A stretch of 64,000 bases of DNA. Source: RGIG9115 sp045603225 (GTDB lineage: Bacteria > Bacillota > Clostridia > UBA1381). The position numbers were made by a program, and so were the translations under genes. Below are positions 35,041-45,100 of this stretch, piece after piece; the stretch's first letter is position 1; each line of letters begins with the position of its first letter. The DNA lies in the NCBI GenBank assembly GCA_045603225.1, contig JAZULT010000065.1, positions 1 to 64,000 of the forward strand, given 5' to 3'. Below the pieces are notes generated by a model. It had not been told where the DNA came from and did no database searches. It worked only from the letters and a program-made list of their open reading frames with translations.

Positions 35041-35328
35041 GGGGGTGTTGCGTTAAGCAGCACCCCCTTTTGGGGCTGATTGAGTTTAGATGTAGAATTC
35101 ACGAAACGAAGCCAAATGCGGGTTTTGCCGCATTTTGTCCTGCCCGAAGGCGTACGATGGTACGTCGAGTGGTGAGTTTCGTGGATAGTTCAAAAGCATA
35201 AAAATACGAGAAATTCGCAAGAGAATTGCGGATTTCAACTTTATTCAAGTGTTTGACAAATGTTCCAAATGTAGGGTTTAAGCCGTTTTCGGAGCTTTTG
35301 AACGGTCTGCGCTAAAGGCAACAGCCCC
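35041..35328 (+). repeat. Dispersed structured repeat, copy B
   Basis: About 288 bp, differing from copy A at only a handful of positions. One difference (GTTTCGTGGAT instead of GTTTCGTGAAT) changes an A-T pair of the outer stem into a G-T wobble, keeping the fold. The variable hairpin AAATGCGG/CCGCATTT lies at 35114-35135. It stands 86 bases after the AraC gene; its right end abuts a phage-like stretch before the HNH gene. Confidence 0.9.
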
Positions 35329-35439
35329 TTTGCATATTTTTTGTCTGCCCTCCCCCTATGCTAATTTTGCGAAAATTTGCACGAATGGGGGCTGCGGTCT
35401 TTTAGCCCCATCCCCGCAGAGATGATGAGGAGCCCGGGG
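35329..35439. other. Non-coding stretch between repeat B and the HNH gene
   Basis: There is no gene. Read on the minus strand it is GC-richer than its surroundings and contains GGGGGAGGGCAGAC followed by A residues and ATATGCAAA, where the repeat begins. This looks like the intergenic region that separates an HNH gene from the terminase small subunit in Gram-positive prophages, with the terminase gene missing. Inference only. Confidence 0.35.
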
Positions 35440-35826
35440 TCAGAAATTATATTCATATTTCGGTGTGCTGTCAAACCGTCCTGTTTTCTTATCGTGACAA
35501 CGTTTGCACAGGCTTTGCCAGTTGCTTTCGCTCCACATCAGATGCTCGTCTCCTCGGTGTGGTATGATGTGGTCAACCACAGTTGCCGGGGCAAGCTTTC
35601 CATTTCGTTTGCACTCCTCGCATAAAGGATGTGCTTTTAAGTACAGCTTTGATAACCTTTTCCACTTACTTGTGTATCCACGCTCGTGAGCTGTTGCCCT
35701 TTTATGTTCATGCGAGTGTTCATCACAATACTTATCGTATGCGAGGTTGGGGCATCCGGGATACCGACACAGTTTCAGTCGATGTCTTTTAATAGCTACA
35801 CATGTCAGAATATCCTTTCTCGCCAT
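35440..35826 (-). CDS. HNH endonuclease, probable prophage remnant
   Basis: A protein of about 128 residues (start at ATG 35826 tentative; ATG 35850 also possible; no clear ribosome site for either). It has CRYPGCPNLAYDKYCDEH (zinc ligands) and the HNH motif VVDHIIPHRGDEH...NWQSLCKRCHDKKTG. This is the arrangement of phage HNH nucleases that sit before terminase genes and help in DNA packaging. The 5' end overlaps the radical SAM gene by 22 bases in another frame, and base composition looks higher in GC than its neighbours. No other phage gene is present, so it is likely an isolated remnant; whether it is expressed from the upstream operon is unknown. Confidence 0.75.
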   Translation of the reverse strand: MARKDILTCVAIKRHRLKLCRYPGCPNLAYDKYCDEHSHEHKRATAHERGYTSKWKRLSKLYLKAHPLCEECKRNGKLAPATVVDHIIPHRGDEHLMWSESNWQSLCKRCHDKKTGRFDSTPKYEYNF

Positions 35827-36719
35827 GAACAGTGTCTGCACGTCGGGCAATGATTTTTTCTTATCTCTTCTCTGAATTTTTCACTTTTTTCGTTATTTAC
35901 AATATCTTTTAAATTGTCCTTTTTCACATTTCCTGCACTGAAATCATAGAAATCCGTACAATAAAGAACATTTCCGTTCCATGCTATATGTGCATGGTTA
36001 AACGGAGAATTACAATAGCCTTCATTATTATGCTTTTTATGCTCAATTTCATAGCTGTAATTTTTAGTTTCTATATTTTCTGTCTTAAATAAATCATCGT
36101 TTATCCAGGAATCGATATCCTTTGCATCAATACCAAACTTATCCTTCATCCACGCTTTGTATTGAGCAATTTCTTCCCTGTTGAGCCCGATCATATCCTG
36201 CAAATACAAACGCTTTATGTTAAAGCTTTCCAATTCTTCAAGAAATCGCGGCAATACACTAATCACTTCAGGAGTTATTACCGACATTACAGTTATGTTC
36301 GGATGATTTATACTTTTTATATTTTCTTTAACCTTATCAAATACACCCTTTCCGCGTATTTTATCATGCACACCCCTCGTTCCGTCAAGTGACAGATAAA
36401 CAGTATCAACATCTTGTATTGTTTTTTTATGTTTGTCTATCAATACTCCGTTTGTTACAATCTCAGTTTTAAAGTCATTTTGTTTTAACTCAGTTATTAT
36501 TTCGTCAAAACACGACGAAACAAGCGGTTCACCGCCCCATACTGTAATTGTCGGCTTGTCAGCTTTCAGTTCAGCTATTATTTTTTTCCAGTCATCAAGA
36601 TTCATTTCTTCTCCTGATGCATCTGAAAAAAATCCATTATTTCCCCACTGACCGCAAAAAGCACATCTCAGATTACAATTTCTTGTAATCTGAAAATGCA
36701 CCTGTTTTAATTTAATCAT
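35805..36719 (-). CDS. Radical SAM protein with SPASM domain
   Basis: A 304-residue enzyme with the SAM-binding CNLRCAFC cluster (Cys15, Cys19, Cys22), the TVWGGEPL motif, and a C-terminal SPASM region with CNSPFNHAHIAWNGNVLYC and CPTCRHC that should hold auxiliary iron-sulfur clusters. Relatives install thioether bonds in peptides, mature sulfatases or act on carbohydrates. It shares an ATGA overlap (36716-36719) with the GH57-like gene, so it is firmly part of the catabolic operon, yet no peptide substrate or sulfatase gene is seen. The substrate is unknown; a radical sugar modification is conceivable. Confidence 0.9.
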   Translation of the reverse strand: MIKLKQVHFQITRNCNLRCAFCGQWGNNGFFSDASGEEMNLDDWKKIIAELKADKPTITVWGGEPLVSSCFDEIITELKQNDFKTEIVTNGVLIDKHKKTIQDVDTVYLSLDGTRGVHDKIRGKGVFDKVKENIKSINHPNITVMSVITPEVISVLPRFLEELESFNIKRLYLQDMIGLNREEIAQYKAWMKDKFGIDAKDIDSWINDDLFKTENIETKNYSYEIEHKKHNNEGYCNSPFNHAHIAWNGNVLYCTDFYDFSAGNVKKDNLKDIVNNEKSEKFREEIRKNHCPTCRHCSWRERIF

Positions 36720-38098
36720 TCTCCAAAATATTCCTTACTCATCAATAAATCGTCAATAGCTTTTATCTGCGTTTTCATTAACTGCGGTGAATACAAACCT
36801 CTATTTTCGGATATATTCCCCTTTTCCATTGCCTTTGCTATATACTCATTTGCCATGTACATATCATCAAGACTTTCTCTTACGTTAAATCTGCCCGGTG
36901 ATGTAGGTGCAGGTGGCCAACGGCTGTCTGATACCCATGAACTTGCCAGTGCTTTCATCGCATTATCAAGTTCAATATCAAGGCTGTTAATGTCCTGACC
37001 CAGCTTCTCCGCTACTGCCTTTATTCCGTTTAATACGGATATACATACAGGATCCATTATTCTTGAATACTCTGTATTTGCCCATGCCTTTGCGGTTCCA
37101 CCATGCCATGCAACACCGTTTTCGATATTATCCACATACGGATTTTCAATTGCATTATCAAGAACCTCGCTTGGCAGTACAAATTCATACCCTGCCTCCT
37201 TTGCTGCCTCAAGTATTTCTTTAAAGCGTGTTACACTGTCAGGCTCTTCTTCAAAGAACCTTGCCTGATTGAACTGTTTTACATAGAAATACGCACTTGA
37301 GCCGATATATTCAGCATCCTCTGCATAAGGCATAATAAATGAGCCTGTCTCAGTAATTCTTTCCTTCCAGTTTGCAAGCATATTCTTAATATCACCCATA
37401 TTGATAGGTTCTTCTCTCATACCCTCTGTAGCACCCATTAAGTACCACAAAAGAAGATTAGCCATACAGTCGCTTCTGAATATCAACTTAAGTCCGTTTG
37501 GTGCTGTTGAGGCATTTGTAATAAACTTCAAAAATTCCGGCTTATCTTTTATGTATTCTTCTATCTTAAAGAGGTGATTTTTATTTGAATGTCCTGCAAC
37601 GTCAAATTCAAGCCCGGTTGCCTTTCTGATTTCATCGAATGAAAGCATAAGAGAATCTGCATCCATTATCAAAGCTTTAAGACCTGCTTCTTTGTATACA
37701 TCAGGAATATATCCTGCCCAGCCACATTCAGGATTCCAACCTATTTCAGGACGCTTTCCCGTATGCTTCTCCCATACCTCCATTGAATATCTTAAAGAAT
37801 GCAGACATACCTCCTTAGGAATATTTGAGAGCATAAAATGTATATACGGTGAGCAAACAGGCTCAACCTTACCTTCCTGTACAAGCTTTCTTAATTTTGC
37901 AAGCACTTCAGGTGCCTGCTTTGACATTTCATCTATTGTGATACCGCTTGCTTCAAAGCCTATCTTATAATCTCCGTTGTCAATTAAATCAAACAGCTTT
38001 TCATAACAGTTTTTCATTACCCACTGTCTTTTTTCAGGTTTTAACTGTGAATACTGTATATTTGCATGTGGCAAAAATATTACTTTTGGTTTATTCAT
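36716..38098 (-). CDS. GH57/NodB-like glycoside hydrolase-type protein
   Basis: A 460-residue cytoplasmic protein with a (beta/alpha)7-barrel-like pattern: HANIQYSQL at the N-terminus (metal or substrate His), YKIGFEASG, the WNPECGWAGYIP block (Glu in the position of the GH57 nucleophile motif WLPE) and MPYAEDAEYIG (Asp in the GH57 motif 4 position). GH57 enzymes act on alpha-glucans or alpha-galactosides. The fit is partial, so it could be a different alpha-glycosidase or a deacetylase-like enzyme. It overlaps the radical SAM gene and follows the isomerase by four bases. Confidence 0.65.
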   Translation of the reverse strand: MNKPKVIFLPHANIQYSQLKPEKRQWVMKNCYEKLFDLIDNGDYKIGFEASGITIDEMSKQAPEVLAKLRKLVQEGKVEPVCSPYIHFMLSNIPKEVCLHSLRYSMEVWEKHTGKRPEIGWNPECGWAGYIPDVYKEAGLKALIMDADSLMLSFDEIRKATGLEFDVAGHSNKNHLFKIEEYIKDKPEFLKFITNASTAPNGLKLIFRSDCMANLLLWYLMGATEGMREEPINMGDIKNMLANWKERITETGSFIMPYAEDAEYIGSSAYFYVKQFNQARFFEEEPDSVTRFKEILEAAKEAGYEFVLPSEVLDNAIENPYVDNIENGVAWHGGTAKAWANTEYSRIMDPVCISVLNGIKAVAEKLGQDINSLDIELDNAMKALASSWVSDSRWPPAPTSPGRFNVRESLDDMYMANEYIAKAMEKGNISENRGLYSPQLMKTQIKAIDDLLMSKEYFGE

Positions 38099-38102
38099 TG
38101 TA

Positions 38103-38915
38103 TTATATCCTTTCTGTTACGTAATTATGGCATTTTTCAAGCCCTTCTTTTACATCATCTGTATTTTCATACTCAAAAACGGCTACGCCTTCAAAATTCT
38201 TCATTGCGTCTAAGATTTTATCCCAATCCATATCACTGTCACCGCAATATGACGGTTTTATATGTCCCGATTTAAGCGGTTTAAAATCCTTAAAATGAGC
38301 ATATGCTACCTTATCTTTTATTTCCTGATAAATCTTTTCAGGATTTTTAACCCCTACAGCATAAAGGTTTGCAGGGTCAAAACATACTCTTGCATTGGCG
38401 GGGATATTATCTAATATTTCTTTTAAGGTATGAAGGTCTGTTGTAGTTGACATTATATGCTCTACTCCGTCATCATAGCCATTTACTGCTCCATGAGTTT
38501 CAATAACAGGTACTACACCTTTTTCTTTTGCATAGTTACACACTTCTGTTAATGAGCTTATCATCATATCGAATACCTGTTCGTTTACTTCTTTCAGAGT
38601 GGTAAAGCCTGCAAAAACACGAAGATATTCTATTCCGAGTTTTTTGCAAATGTCAATTACCTTTTTGATTTTTTGTATATCCTCTGTGCCTGTGGTGAAA
38701 TCATTTCCTGTTGCGGCAGCAAACATTTTAACATTATATTTTTCAGATAATTCTATGATTTCTGAAATTCTCTTGTCTGTAACATCAAGAGAAATATCCA
38801 GAGGTGCATTTGCTATGCCTATTTCAAGAAATGAAAGTCCCATATCGGCTGTTATTTTAAATTGCTCTTCCAATGGAGTTTCACGAAACCCCCAAGCTGC
38901 ATTTCCAAATATCAT
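38103..38915 (-). CDS. Sugar phosphate isomerase/epimerase (TIM barrel, AP-endonuclease 2 family)
   Basis: A 270-residue TIM-barrel protein with metal-binding residues in the family positions: IETHG (Glu), FDPANL (Asp), YAHFKDF (His) and AVFEYEN (Glu). Such proteins isomerise or epimerise sugars and keto-sugars, or cleave 3-keto-glycosides together with a dehydrogenase. Here the MDR dehydrogenase is encoded two bases upstream, so a concerted oxidation and isomerisation of a released sugar is likely. Confidence 0.88.
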   Translation of the reverse strand: MIFGNAAWGFRETPLEEQFKITADMGLSFLEIGIANAPLDISLDVTDKRISEIIELSEKYNVKMFAAATGNDFTTGTEDIQKIKKVIDICKKLGIEYLRVFAGFTTLKEVNEQVFDMMISSLTEVCNYAKEKGVVPVIETHGAVNGYDDGVEHIMSTTTDLHTLKEILDNIPANARVCFDPANLYAVGVKNPEKIYQEIKDKVAYAHFKDFKPLKSGHIKPSYCGDSDMDWDKILDAMKNFEGVAVFEYENTDDVKEGLEKCHNYVTERI

Positions 38916-38917
38916 AG

Positions 38918-39985
38918 TTACTTACTCCAGTCAAATACAATCTTAAAACAATCTGCACCTTTTTCTTCCAGATACTCAAATGCTTCCTTACACTTTGAAA
39001 CAGGCCATATTTCTATCGGAAGTCCTTCAGTGTCAAACTTTCCTTCTGAAATCCACTGCAGAACCTGCTCTTTACAGCCACCTCTTAAAGCACAGGTCAT
39101 TGTAATAGTAGCATTTTTTACAAACCAACGGTGATAGTGGTCAAATATTATCTTGTCGGGATAATCGCCCTGCAAATGAATATGTGCAGGTATATCATCA
39201 TCCTCCCAACCACCGTCTTTTATGTATTTATGAAGTGTTCCGACGACCTCAGGATTTCCTGAACATTCCATAAGCTGATCTGCCATTTTACCGTCGGTGA
39301 AATCACTGATTACTTCAACTGCTTCCTCAGGTGATACAACTAAATCTGCGTATTTCTCGGCAATGCTTCTTCTGAATGCATTTCTCTCTATACAAACCAC
39401 ACGTAGAGTAGGCTCTAAAATCTTAAGCTCCTGTATTGCAGAGATACCAACCATACCTGCACCTATAACAACTATTGTTTCGTTCGGTCTGAGTGTCATT
39501 CTCTTTATACCTTTTAACGGAACACAGGCAAGATATGCCAGAACCGCCTGAATATCAGTTACATTATCAGGTATCTTTACCATATAGTCAAACTGATCGT
39601 TTGTGGTAAAGCTATCTTTTATCGTATACTCGCTTCCGCCGCCCCATGCCGCACATACGTCACCGTACTGACGACATTCATTTATCATAACTCTGTCGCC
39701 TACTTTCAGTTTTCTTGCACTTTCAGGGATTCTGCTAAGGTCTGCACCCTCTTTTGGTACTTCTACAACTACACCTGCTGTTTCATAACCCGGTACAAGC
39801 GGGTAATAGCATTGTTCGGGGTGTTGCATACCACGGTAGGTTTTCATATCAGTACCTGTTGAGATTGAACTGTAGAGAGTTTTTGCAATAAATGCATCTT
39901 CTCTTGGCTCAGTTAATTTAATCTCTCTTAAATTCGCTTCGTACGGTCTTTCAATTACAACCGCACGAGTTATTTTATAATCCAT
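38918..39985 (-). CDS. Zinc-type medium-chain dehydrogenase (MDR family)
   Basis: The start is ATG 39985 (MDYKITRAVV), nine bases after AAGGA; ATG 39991 is closer. The 355-residue protein has the MDR GroES-like N-terminal half (PLVPGYETAGVV, LKVGDRVMI) and a Rossmann domain with VIGAGMVGISAIQ. The four-Cys structural zinc loop of classical alcohol dehydrogenases is absent, and GGGSEYTIKD replaces it. This resembles the subgroup acting on sugars or polyols. It is co-transcribed with the isomerase. Confidence 0.87.
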   Translation of the reverse strand: MDYKITRAVVIERPYEANLREIKLTEPREDAFIAKTLYSSISTGTDMKTYRGMQHPEQCYYPLVPGYETAGVVVEVPKEGADLSRIPESARKLKVGDRVMINECRQYGDVCAAWGGGSEYTIKDSFTTNDQFDYMVKIPDNVTDIQAVLAYLACVPLKGIKRMTLRPNETIVVIGAGMVGISAIQELKILEPTLRVVCIERNAFRRSIAEKYADLVVSPEEAVEVISDFTDGKMADQLMECSGNPEVVGTLHKYIKDGGWEDDDIPAHIHLQGDYPDKIIFDHYHRWFVKNATITMTCALRGGCKEQVLQWISEGKFDTEGLPIEIWPVSKCKEAFEYLEEKGADCFKIVFDWSK

Positions 39986-40045
39986 ACTCATTCTTCCTTT
40001 CACATAAATGTTATATTGGTTGCTTTATATTATTCGCCACAATAC

Positions 40046-42151
40046 TCATTCAATTTCAAATCTTTTTTCGAGGAACTCTATGCTGCTTGTTCCAACGCAA
40101 AGCTTATATTCGCCCTTGTCAAGCACCTTTTGAATAGTTCTGTTGTAATAGCTAAGCTCAGATACATTTATTTCAATTTCAACAGTACATTTTTCGCCCG
40201 ATTTTATAAATACTTTCTTAAAGCCTTTCAGCTCTTTATCAGGTCTTACGTTTGAAGGAACAATACAGCCTACATATGCCTGAATAATTTCTTCACCGTC
40301 ATAAGCACCTGTATTTTCAACATCAACGGATATTTTTATTTTATCATTATCCTTGTACACCGACTTATCTGTAGCAAGGTTTGAATACTTAAAGCTTGTA
40401 TATGATTTTCCATAACCGAAGGGGTAAAGCGGCTTAAGCGGTATATCAAAGAATTTTGACACCCATTTATCATCTTCGATACCCGGACGACAAACACGAT
40501 ACTCATTATAGTATCCGCTTCCGCCAAGACCATTAGCCTGCGGGAATGTAGATACAAGCTTTGCTGACGGATTATAATCTCCAAAAAGTATATCAGAGTA
40601 CGCGTAGCCTGACATAGTTCCAAGTGCACCTGCGAAAAGCAATGCGTCGGAATATTCCTTTGCCTTGTCAAGAACAAGACTTCTGCCTGATGAAATTATC
40701 GTAACAAGCGGCTTACCTGTTTCTTTCAGTTTTTTCATAAGTTTAAGCTGCGTATCAGGTAAATCAAGGTTCGCACGACTTCTTGCTTCGCCGCAAAGTT
40801 CCTGCGATTGTCCACCGAAAAATACAACAACATCACATTTTTCGGAAAGCTCTACTGCCTCTTCAAATCCGCTTTCATCCTCGTTAAATCCACAACCCTT
40901 TGCATAGCAAACATTCGGATTATCTGCAAGTGCCATACACAGACTTATACAATCTTCCTCATGACATCTTACAAACCATTCTCCGAGAGCTTCATACTGA
41001 GAATCTGCCATTGGACCTATCAATGCTATTTTCTTACTTCGGTCAAGCGGAAGTACACCGTTATTTTCAAGCAGAACCACACTACGTCTTGCACAATCTC
41101 TTGCAAGTTTCGTATGCTCATCACAAAGCACAATCTCTTTGGCTTTATTTACATCTGCATAAGGATTGTCAAACAGTCCAAGCTCAAATTTAAGTCTTAA
41201 TACCTCTTTTACAACTCTGTCAAGAGTTTCCTCAGAAACACTGCCTTCCTTTACGAGTTCTTCAAGATTTTCACGGTATGTAAGAGTCATCATTTCAAGA
41301 TTCAAGCCTGCGTTGATTGCTTTTTGTGCCGCCGCTTTTTCATCCTTTGCTATTCCGTGAGTAACAAGACTACCCACAGCAAATGCATCACTTACAATCA
41401 CACCATCAAAGCCCATTTTGTCTTTAAGAGTTTCCTTTAAAAGCCATTTACTGGCTGTACAAGGCTCGCCGTTCACATCGTTAAATGCCGCCATCACACT
41501 TTTTGTACCTGCATCCACACAAGCCTGAAACGGGGGTATGACATAGTTAAGAAACTTAGCCTCACTCATATCAACGCAGTTATATTCTCTGCCTCCCTCA
41601 ACAAAACCGTAGCCTGCAAAATGCTTTGCACATGCCGCGATTTTTTCGTCACTTGAAACGTCATCACCCTGAAACCCCTTTACTCTTGCATATGCAAATC
41701 TGCTTCCAAGATATGTATCCTCGCCTGCACCTTCGCAAATTCTTCCCCACGACGGATTTCTGCAAATATCCACCATAGGTGCGAAAGTGAGCTTTGTTCC
41801 GTTAAATGCAGCTTCCTTTGCGGCTGCTGCGGCAGTTTTCTCTGCAAGAGACGGCTCCCAGCTCATTGCCTCAGCCCAAGGGATAGGGAATGCAGTTCTG
41901 TAACCGTGAATAACATCAAGACAGAATAAAATCGGTATTCCGAGTCTTGATTCCTCAACTGCAATTTTTTGTATTTCGTTTTGTCTTTCGGTATCCTCAA
42001 AAGAGGGCAAGGCACCAACCTTGCCCCCTCTGATATCATCAATCTCTACATTGTACTCATCAAGAAAAACATTGTTACCACGAAGCGTAAGCTGACCTAT
42101 TTTTTCCTGAATTGTCATTTTGTCAAGCAGATCTTGTATCTTTTTTTCCAT
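40046..42151 (-). CDS. Beta-glucosidase-like glycoside hydrolase, GH3
   Basis: A 701-residue protein without signal peptide. It has the GH3 barrel with DVIHGYRTAFPIPWAEAMSW, KHFAGYGFVEGGREYN, and GVIVSDAFAV (nucleophile Asp), then the alpha/beta sandwich (about 375-570, VVFFGGQSQELCGEARSRA) and a C-terminal fibronectin III-like domain (about 615-695). It should release terminal beta-linked glucose or xylose from imported oligosaccharides. Ten bases separate its start from the stop of the secreted protein gene upstream. Confidence 0.93.
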   Translation of the reverse strand: MEKKIQDLLDKMTIQEKIGQLTLRGNNVFLDEYNVEIDDIRGGKVGALPSFEDTERQNEIQKIAVEESRLGIPILFCLDVIHGYRTAFPIPWAEAMSWEPSLAEKTAAAAAKEAAFNGTKLTFAPMVDICRNPSWGRICEGAGEDTYLGSRFAYARVKGFQGDDVSSDEKIAACAKHFAGYGFVEGGREYNCVDMSEAKFLNYVIPPFQACVDAGTKSVMAAFNDVNGEPCTASKWLLKETLKDKMGFDGVIVSDAFAVGSLVTHGIAKDEKAAAQKAINAGLNLEMMTLTYRENLEELVKEGSVSEETLDRVVKEVLRLKFELGLFDNPYADVNKAKEIVLCDEHTKLARDCARRSVVLLENNGVLPLDRSKKIALIGPMADSQYEALGEWFVRCHEEDCISLCMALADNPNVCYAKGCGFNEDESGFEEAVELSEKCDVVVFFGGQSQELCGEARSRANLDLPDTQLKLMKKLKETGKPLVTIISSGRSLVLDKAKEYSDALLFAGALGTMSGYAYSDILFGDYNPSAKLVSTFPQANGLGGSGYYNEYRVCRPGIEDDKWVSKFFDIPLKPLYPFGYGKSYTSFKYSNLATDKSVYKDNDKIKISVDVENTGAYDGEEIIQAYVGCIVPSNVRPDKELKGFKKVFIKSGEKCTVEIEINVSELSYYNRTIQKVLDKGEYKLCVGTSSIEFLEKRFEIE

Positions 42152-42161
42152 GTTATCCCCC

Positions 42162-45100
42162 TTATTTTATGCTGTCATGATACTGCGACGGAGTCATGAA
42201 TATTGCTCCTCTTTCCTTAAGAAATTCAACAATCTTTCTATATTCGCTCCAGTCGTTTGCATCCCAGAGCCCTGGATGTGCAAGAAGCTGGATATAGTCC
42301 TTATCCTGATTCGACATATATCCTTCCTTAAACAAATCAAAGCTGATATCACCAACAGCAGGCTCAACGATAACATCATTTTCCAGACAAATCATTCCTT
42401 CTGCCATTTCAAGATAACCAAAATGCATTAAAGTATCTATCTGAGGGAAGTTTTCTGAAATAACCTTTACTGTTGTCTGCGTTTTACTGTCATTCGGCGG
42501 TGCAAAGGTTCTCAGGCTTATACCATGCTTATTCATGAGATCTATAAGCTTACCAAGTGATTCTTTTTGCTGCTCGTAAGTAAATCCGCCGGAAAGAACA
42601 TCATTAAACTCTTCTCTTGAATGAACATAGCCGTGACCCCATATTTCAACGTCCTCGTCATCCCGTGCCTTTTCAAGTACTTTTATTGCTCTGTTATAGT
42701 GCCAGTTATATCCCGAAACATTGGCATTAGCCTCATTTTCAGGGTCGAGAGTTATACCGATAACACCAAACGCACCTACAACCTGCTCTTCATCAAAATA
42801 AGTCATAAGCTTATCAAATTCTTCGTAGGAGTAGATTGAAAAATCGTCAAATCTTAATAAAGCAACCTGAGTCCTTCTGTCAACTGCCTTCTTAAGCGGC
42901 TTCAGATTTGAGTCAAATATAAATGCTTTGAAGCTGTCTGCCTCATTATACTCTGTCTCTGCACTCAGTTCAACAGTTCCTGAAACTCCATCATATGATT
43001 TCATTCCAACTGATACAACACGATTATCCTTATATCCTGCAACTATAATCTGTACATCTGCAGGAATCGGTGAATACATATTTGCTTTTGCTACTCCATT
43101 GTGCTCAGGGTATGTAATATCAATAACTGCATTTGAAATATAACCGCTGTCAACTACGACATAATTGCGTATAAATGCACCATTATTATCTTCTACTGTA
43201 ATCACATTACCAATTTCAGATACATCTCCGCTTACAACCGCACCAAGCTCCTTACCAAGTTCTTCTGCAGTTAAATCTTCAGAAACATAAATATAGTTGA
43301 CATTTTCTTTTACAAATATTCTGTCAGATGAAACAGAAACCTCAGACTCTGTCATATCACCTTCACCAACAGTAAATTCCTTTATTATTGCCGCCGTCTG
43401 TCCGCCTTCAACAGTTTCTGCAACAACCTTCAATTCATAAGTTCCACTCTCCATAATTCCGGCGTTTACTGCATATATATTTCCTACATTATCTTTGGTT
43501 TCAGCCACAAGAGCATCATTTATATAGAACTCAACATTTTTTATATCATCTTCCGATTCAACACTTGCCGATAAAATTACATCCTTACCGCTGCAAGCTG
43601 AATCTGATGTATCAATAACCTTTACATCTGAGCCTCTTGTAAATTCTATATAAAGCTGAGGCATATCAAAGAACCATACATATCCATTTGCATATCTTGG
43701 ATATTCCATAATTGTGAAGCTTGTTTCGCCATCGGTTAATTTACCTGCAACATACGAGGAAATATCAAATACACTTGTATTTGCGCTGTTTACACCCGGG
43801 CAAGTCATCTGCATTGCCACAGGATCACGATAGGTTGGGGTTACAGTTCCTATATCAAAACTGCCTACTACCTTGCTTGTATTAGCTTTCGGAACCGTAT
43901 TATATACATCTCCCATAACAAGGTCGTTTTCAGGGCAATCTAAGATAAATGCATATGCCTGGCCTCCGGTTTGTGTAGCCTGCGAAAGATAAGCTTTTGA
44001 AATTGTATAGCCCTTACTGATATATTCAGAAACATCATACTTACAGTAAATTGCTCTGAGTGGTTCTTTCCACATAAGAGAACTCGTATTAGCCCACGCC
44101 CAGTATCCTGCACTCTTACCCGGAGGAGTATATTTTTGAGACGTCTGCGTTTCATCACCCCAGCAGGTATATGCCCAAGCAACAGGTTCAAGAACGTCTC
44201 TGCTGTATTCGACACTTATATTTCTTGTAAGAGTTGTTGATTTTCCGTATTTATCACTTACGACTATTTTCATTTCATACTCACCGGTATTCGGTGCGCC
44301 TGTAGTGAATGTATATATATCACCGTTCTGCGTCATATTTCCTTCTTTTTTCACACCGTTAAGATAAATGTCAACACTTCCGATACCGTTCGAATCGGTA
44401 GCTTCAAGCTCTATCGCAAGAGGAGTTCTGTCACTGTAAACTGTTTTTTCATTAATAAGCTTAACTACAGGAACATCTAAGTTTATTTCGCCAAGCTTTA
44501 CATAAAGAGCCGGGTAAGACAAAAGATCATATCCGGCAGTTGTCTGATAGCCTGGATATACCATAATGGTAAAGCTGTCTTCACCGATACTGATTTTCTG
44601 CTTTACATACTCTGTGATATTGGTATAGAAGTTATAATCCTCTTCAACTCCGGGATAATTGTTCTTGTTTATTATATTAGCACCCGGGCTGGAGAGCTGA
44701 CGAAACGGCTTTGCTCCTGACTTCGGGAGAGAAACATTCGCATATACCTGACCGTTTTCAAGGTCATTTTCCGGAATATCATATAAGCAGAACAATCGGG
44801 TATAGCCCGGATTGTTAGTAATCTGCATATAAGTTACACTATCAATTCCTATTCCCTTTTCTGTGAACTCACTCAAATCAAATTTATAGAAAAGCGCCTT
44901 ACCCGGCTGTGACGGATCCACACTCGGTCGTGCATACAAAAATCCGCCGCCATTTGTCAATGGTTTTGATGTTGTAGGAATCTGTGAACCGGTATAAACA
45001 CTCGCAATCGGAGCAATAATTGCTTTACTCTGCTTGACTGTAATATTCTTTGTAATCGTTGTTGCCTTCCCATAGATATCACTCACAACAATCTGCATTT

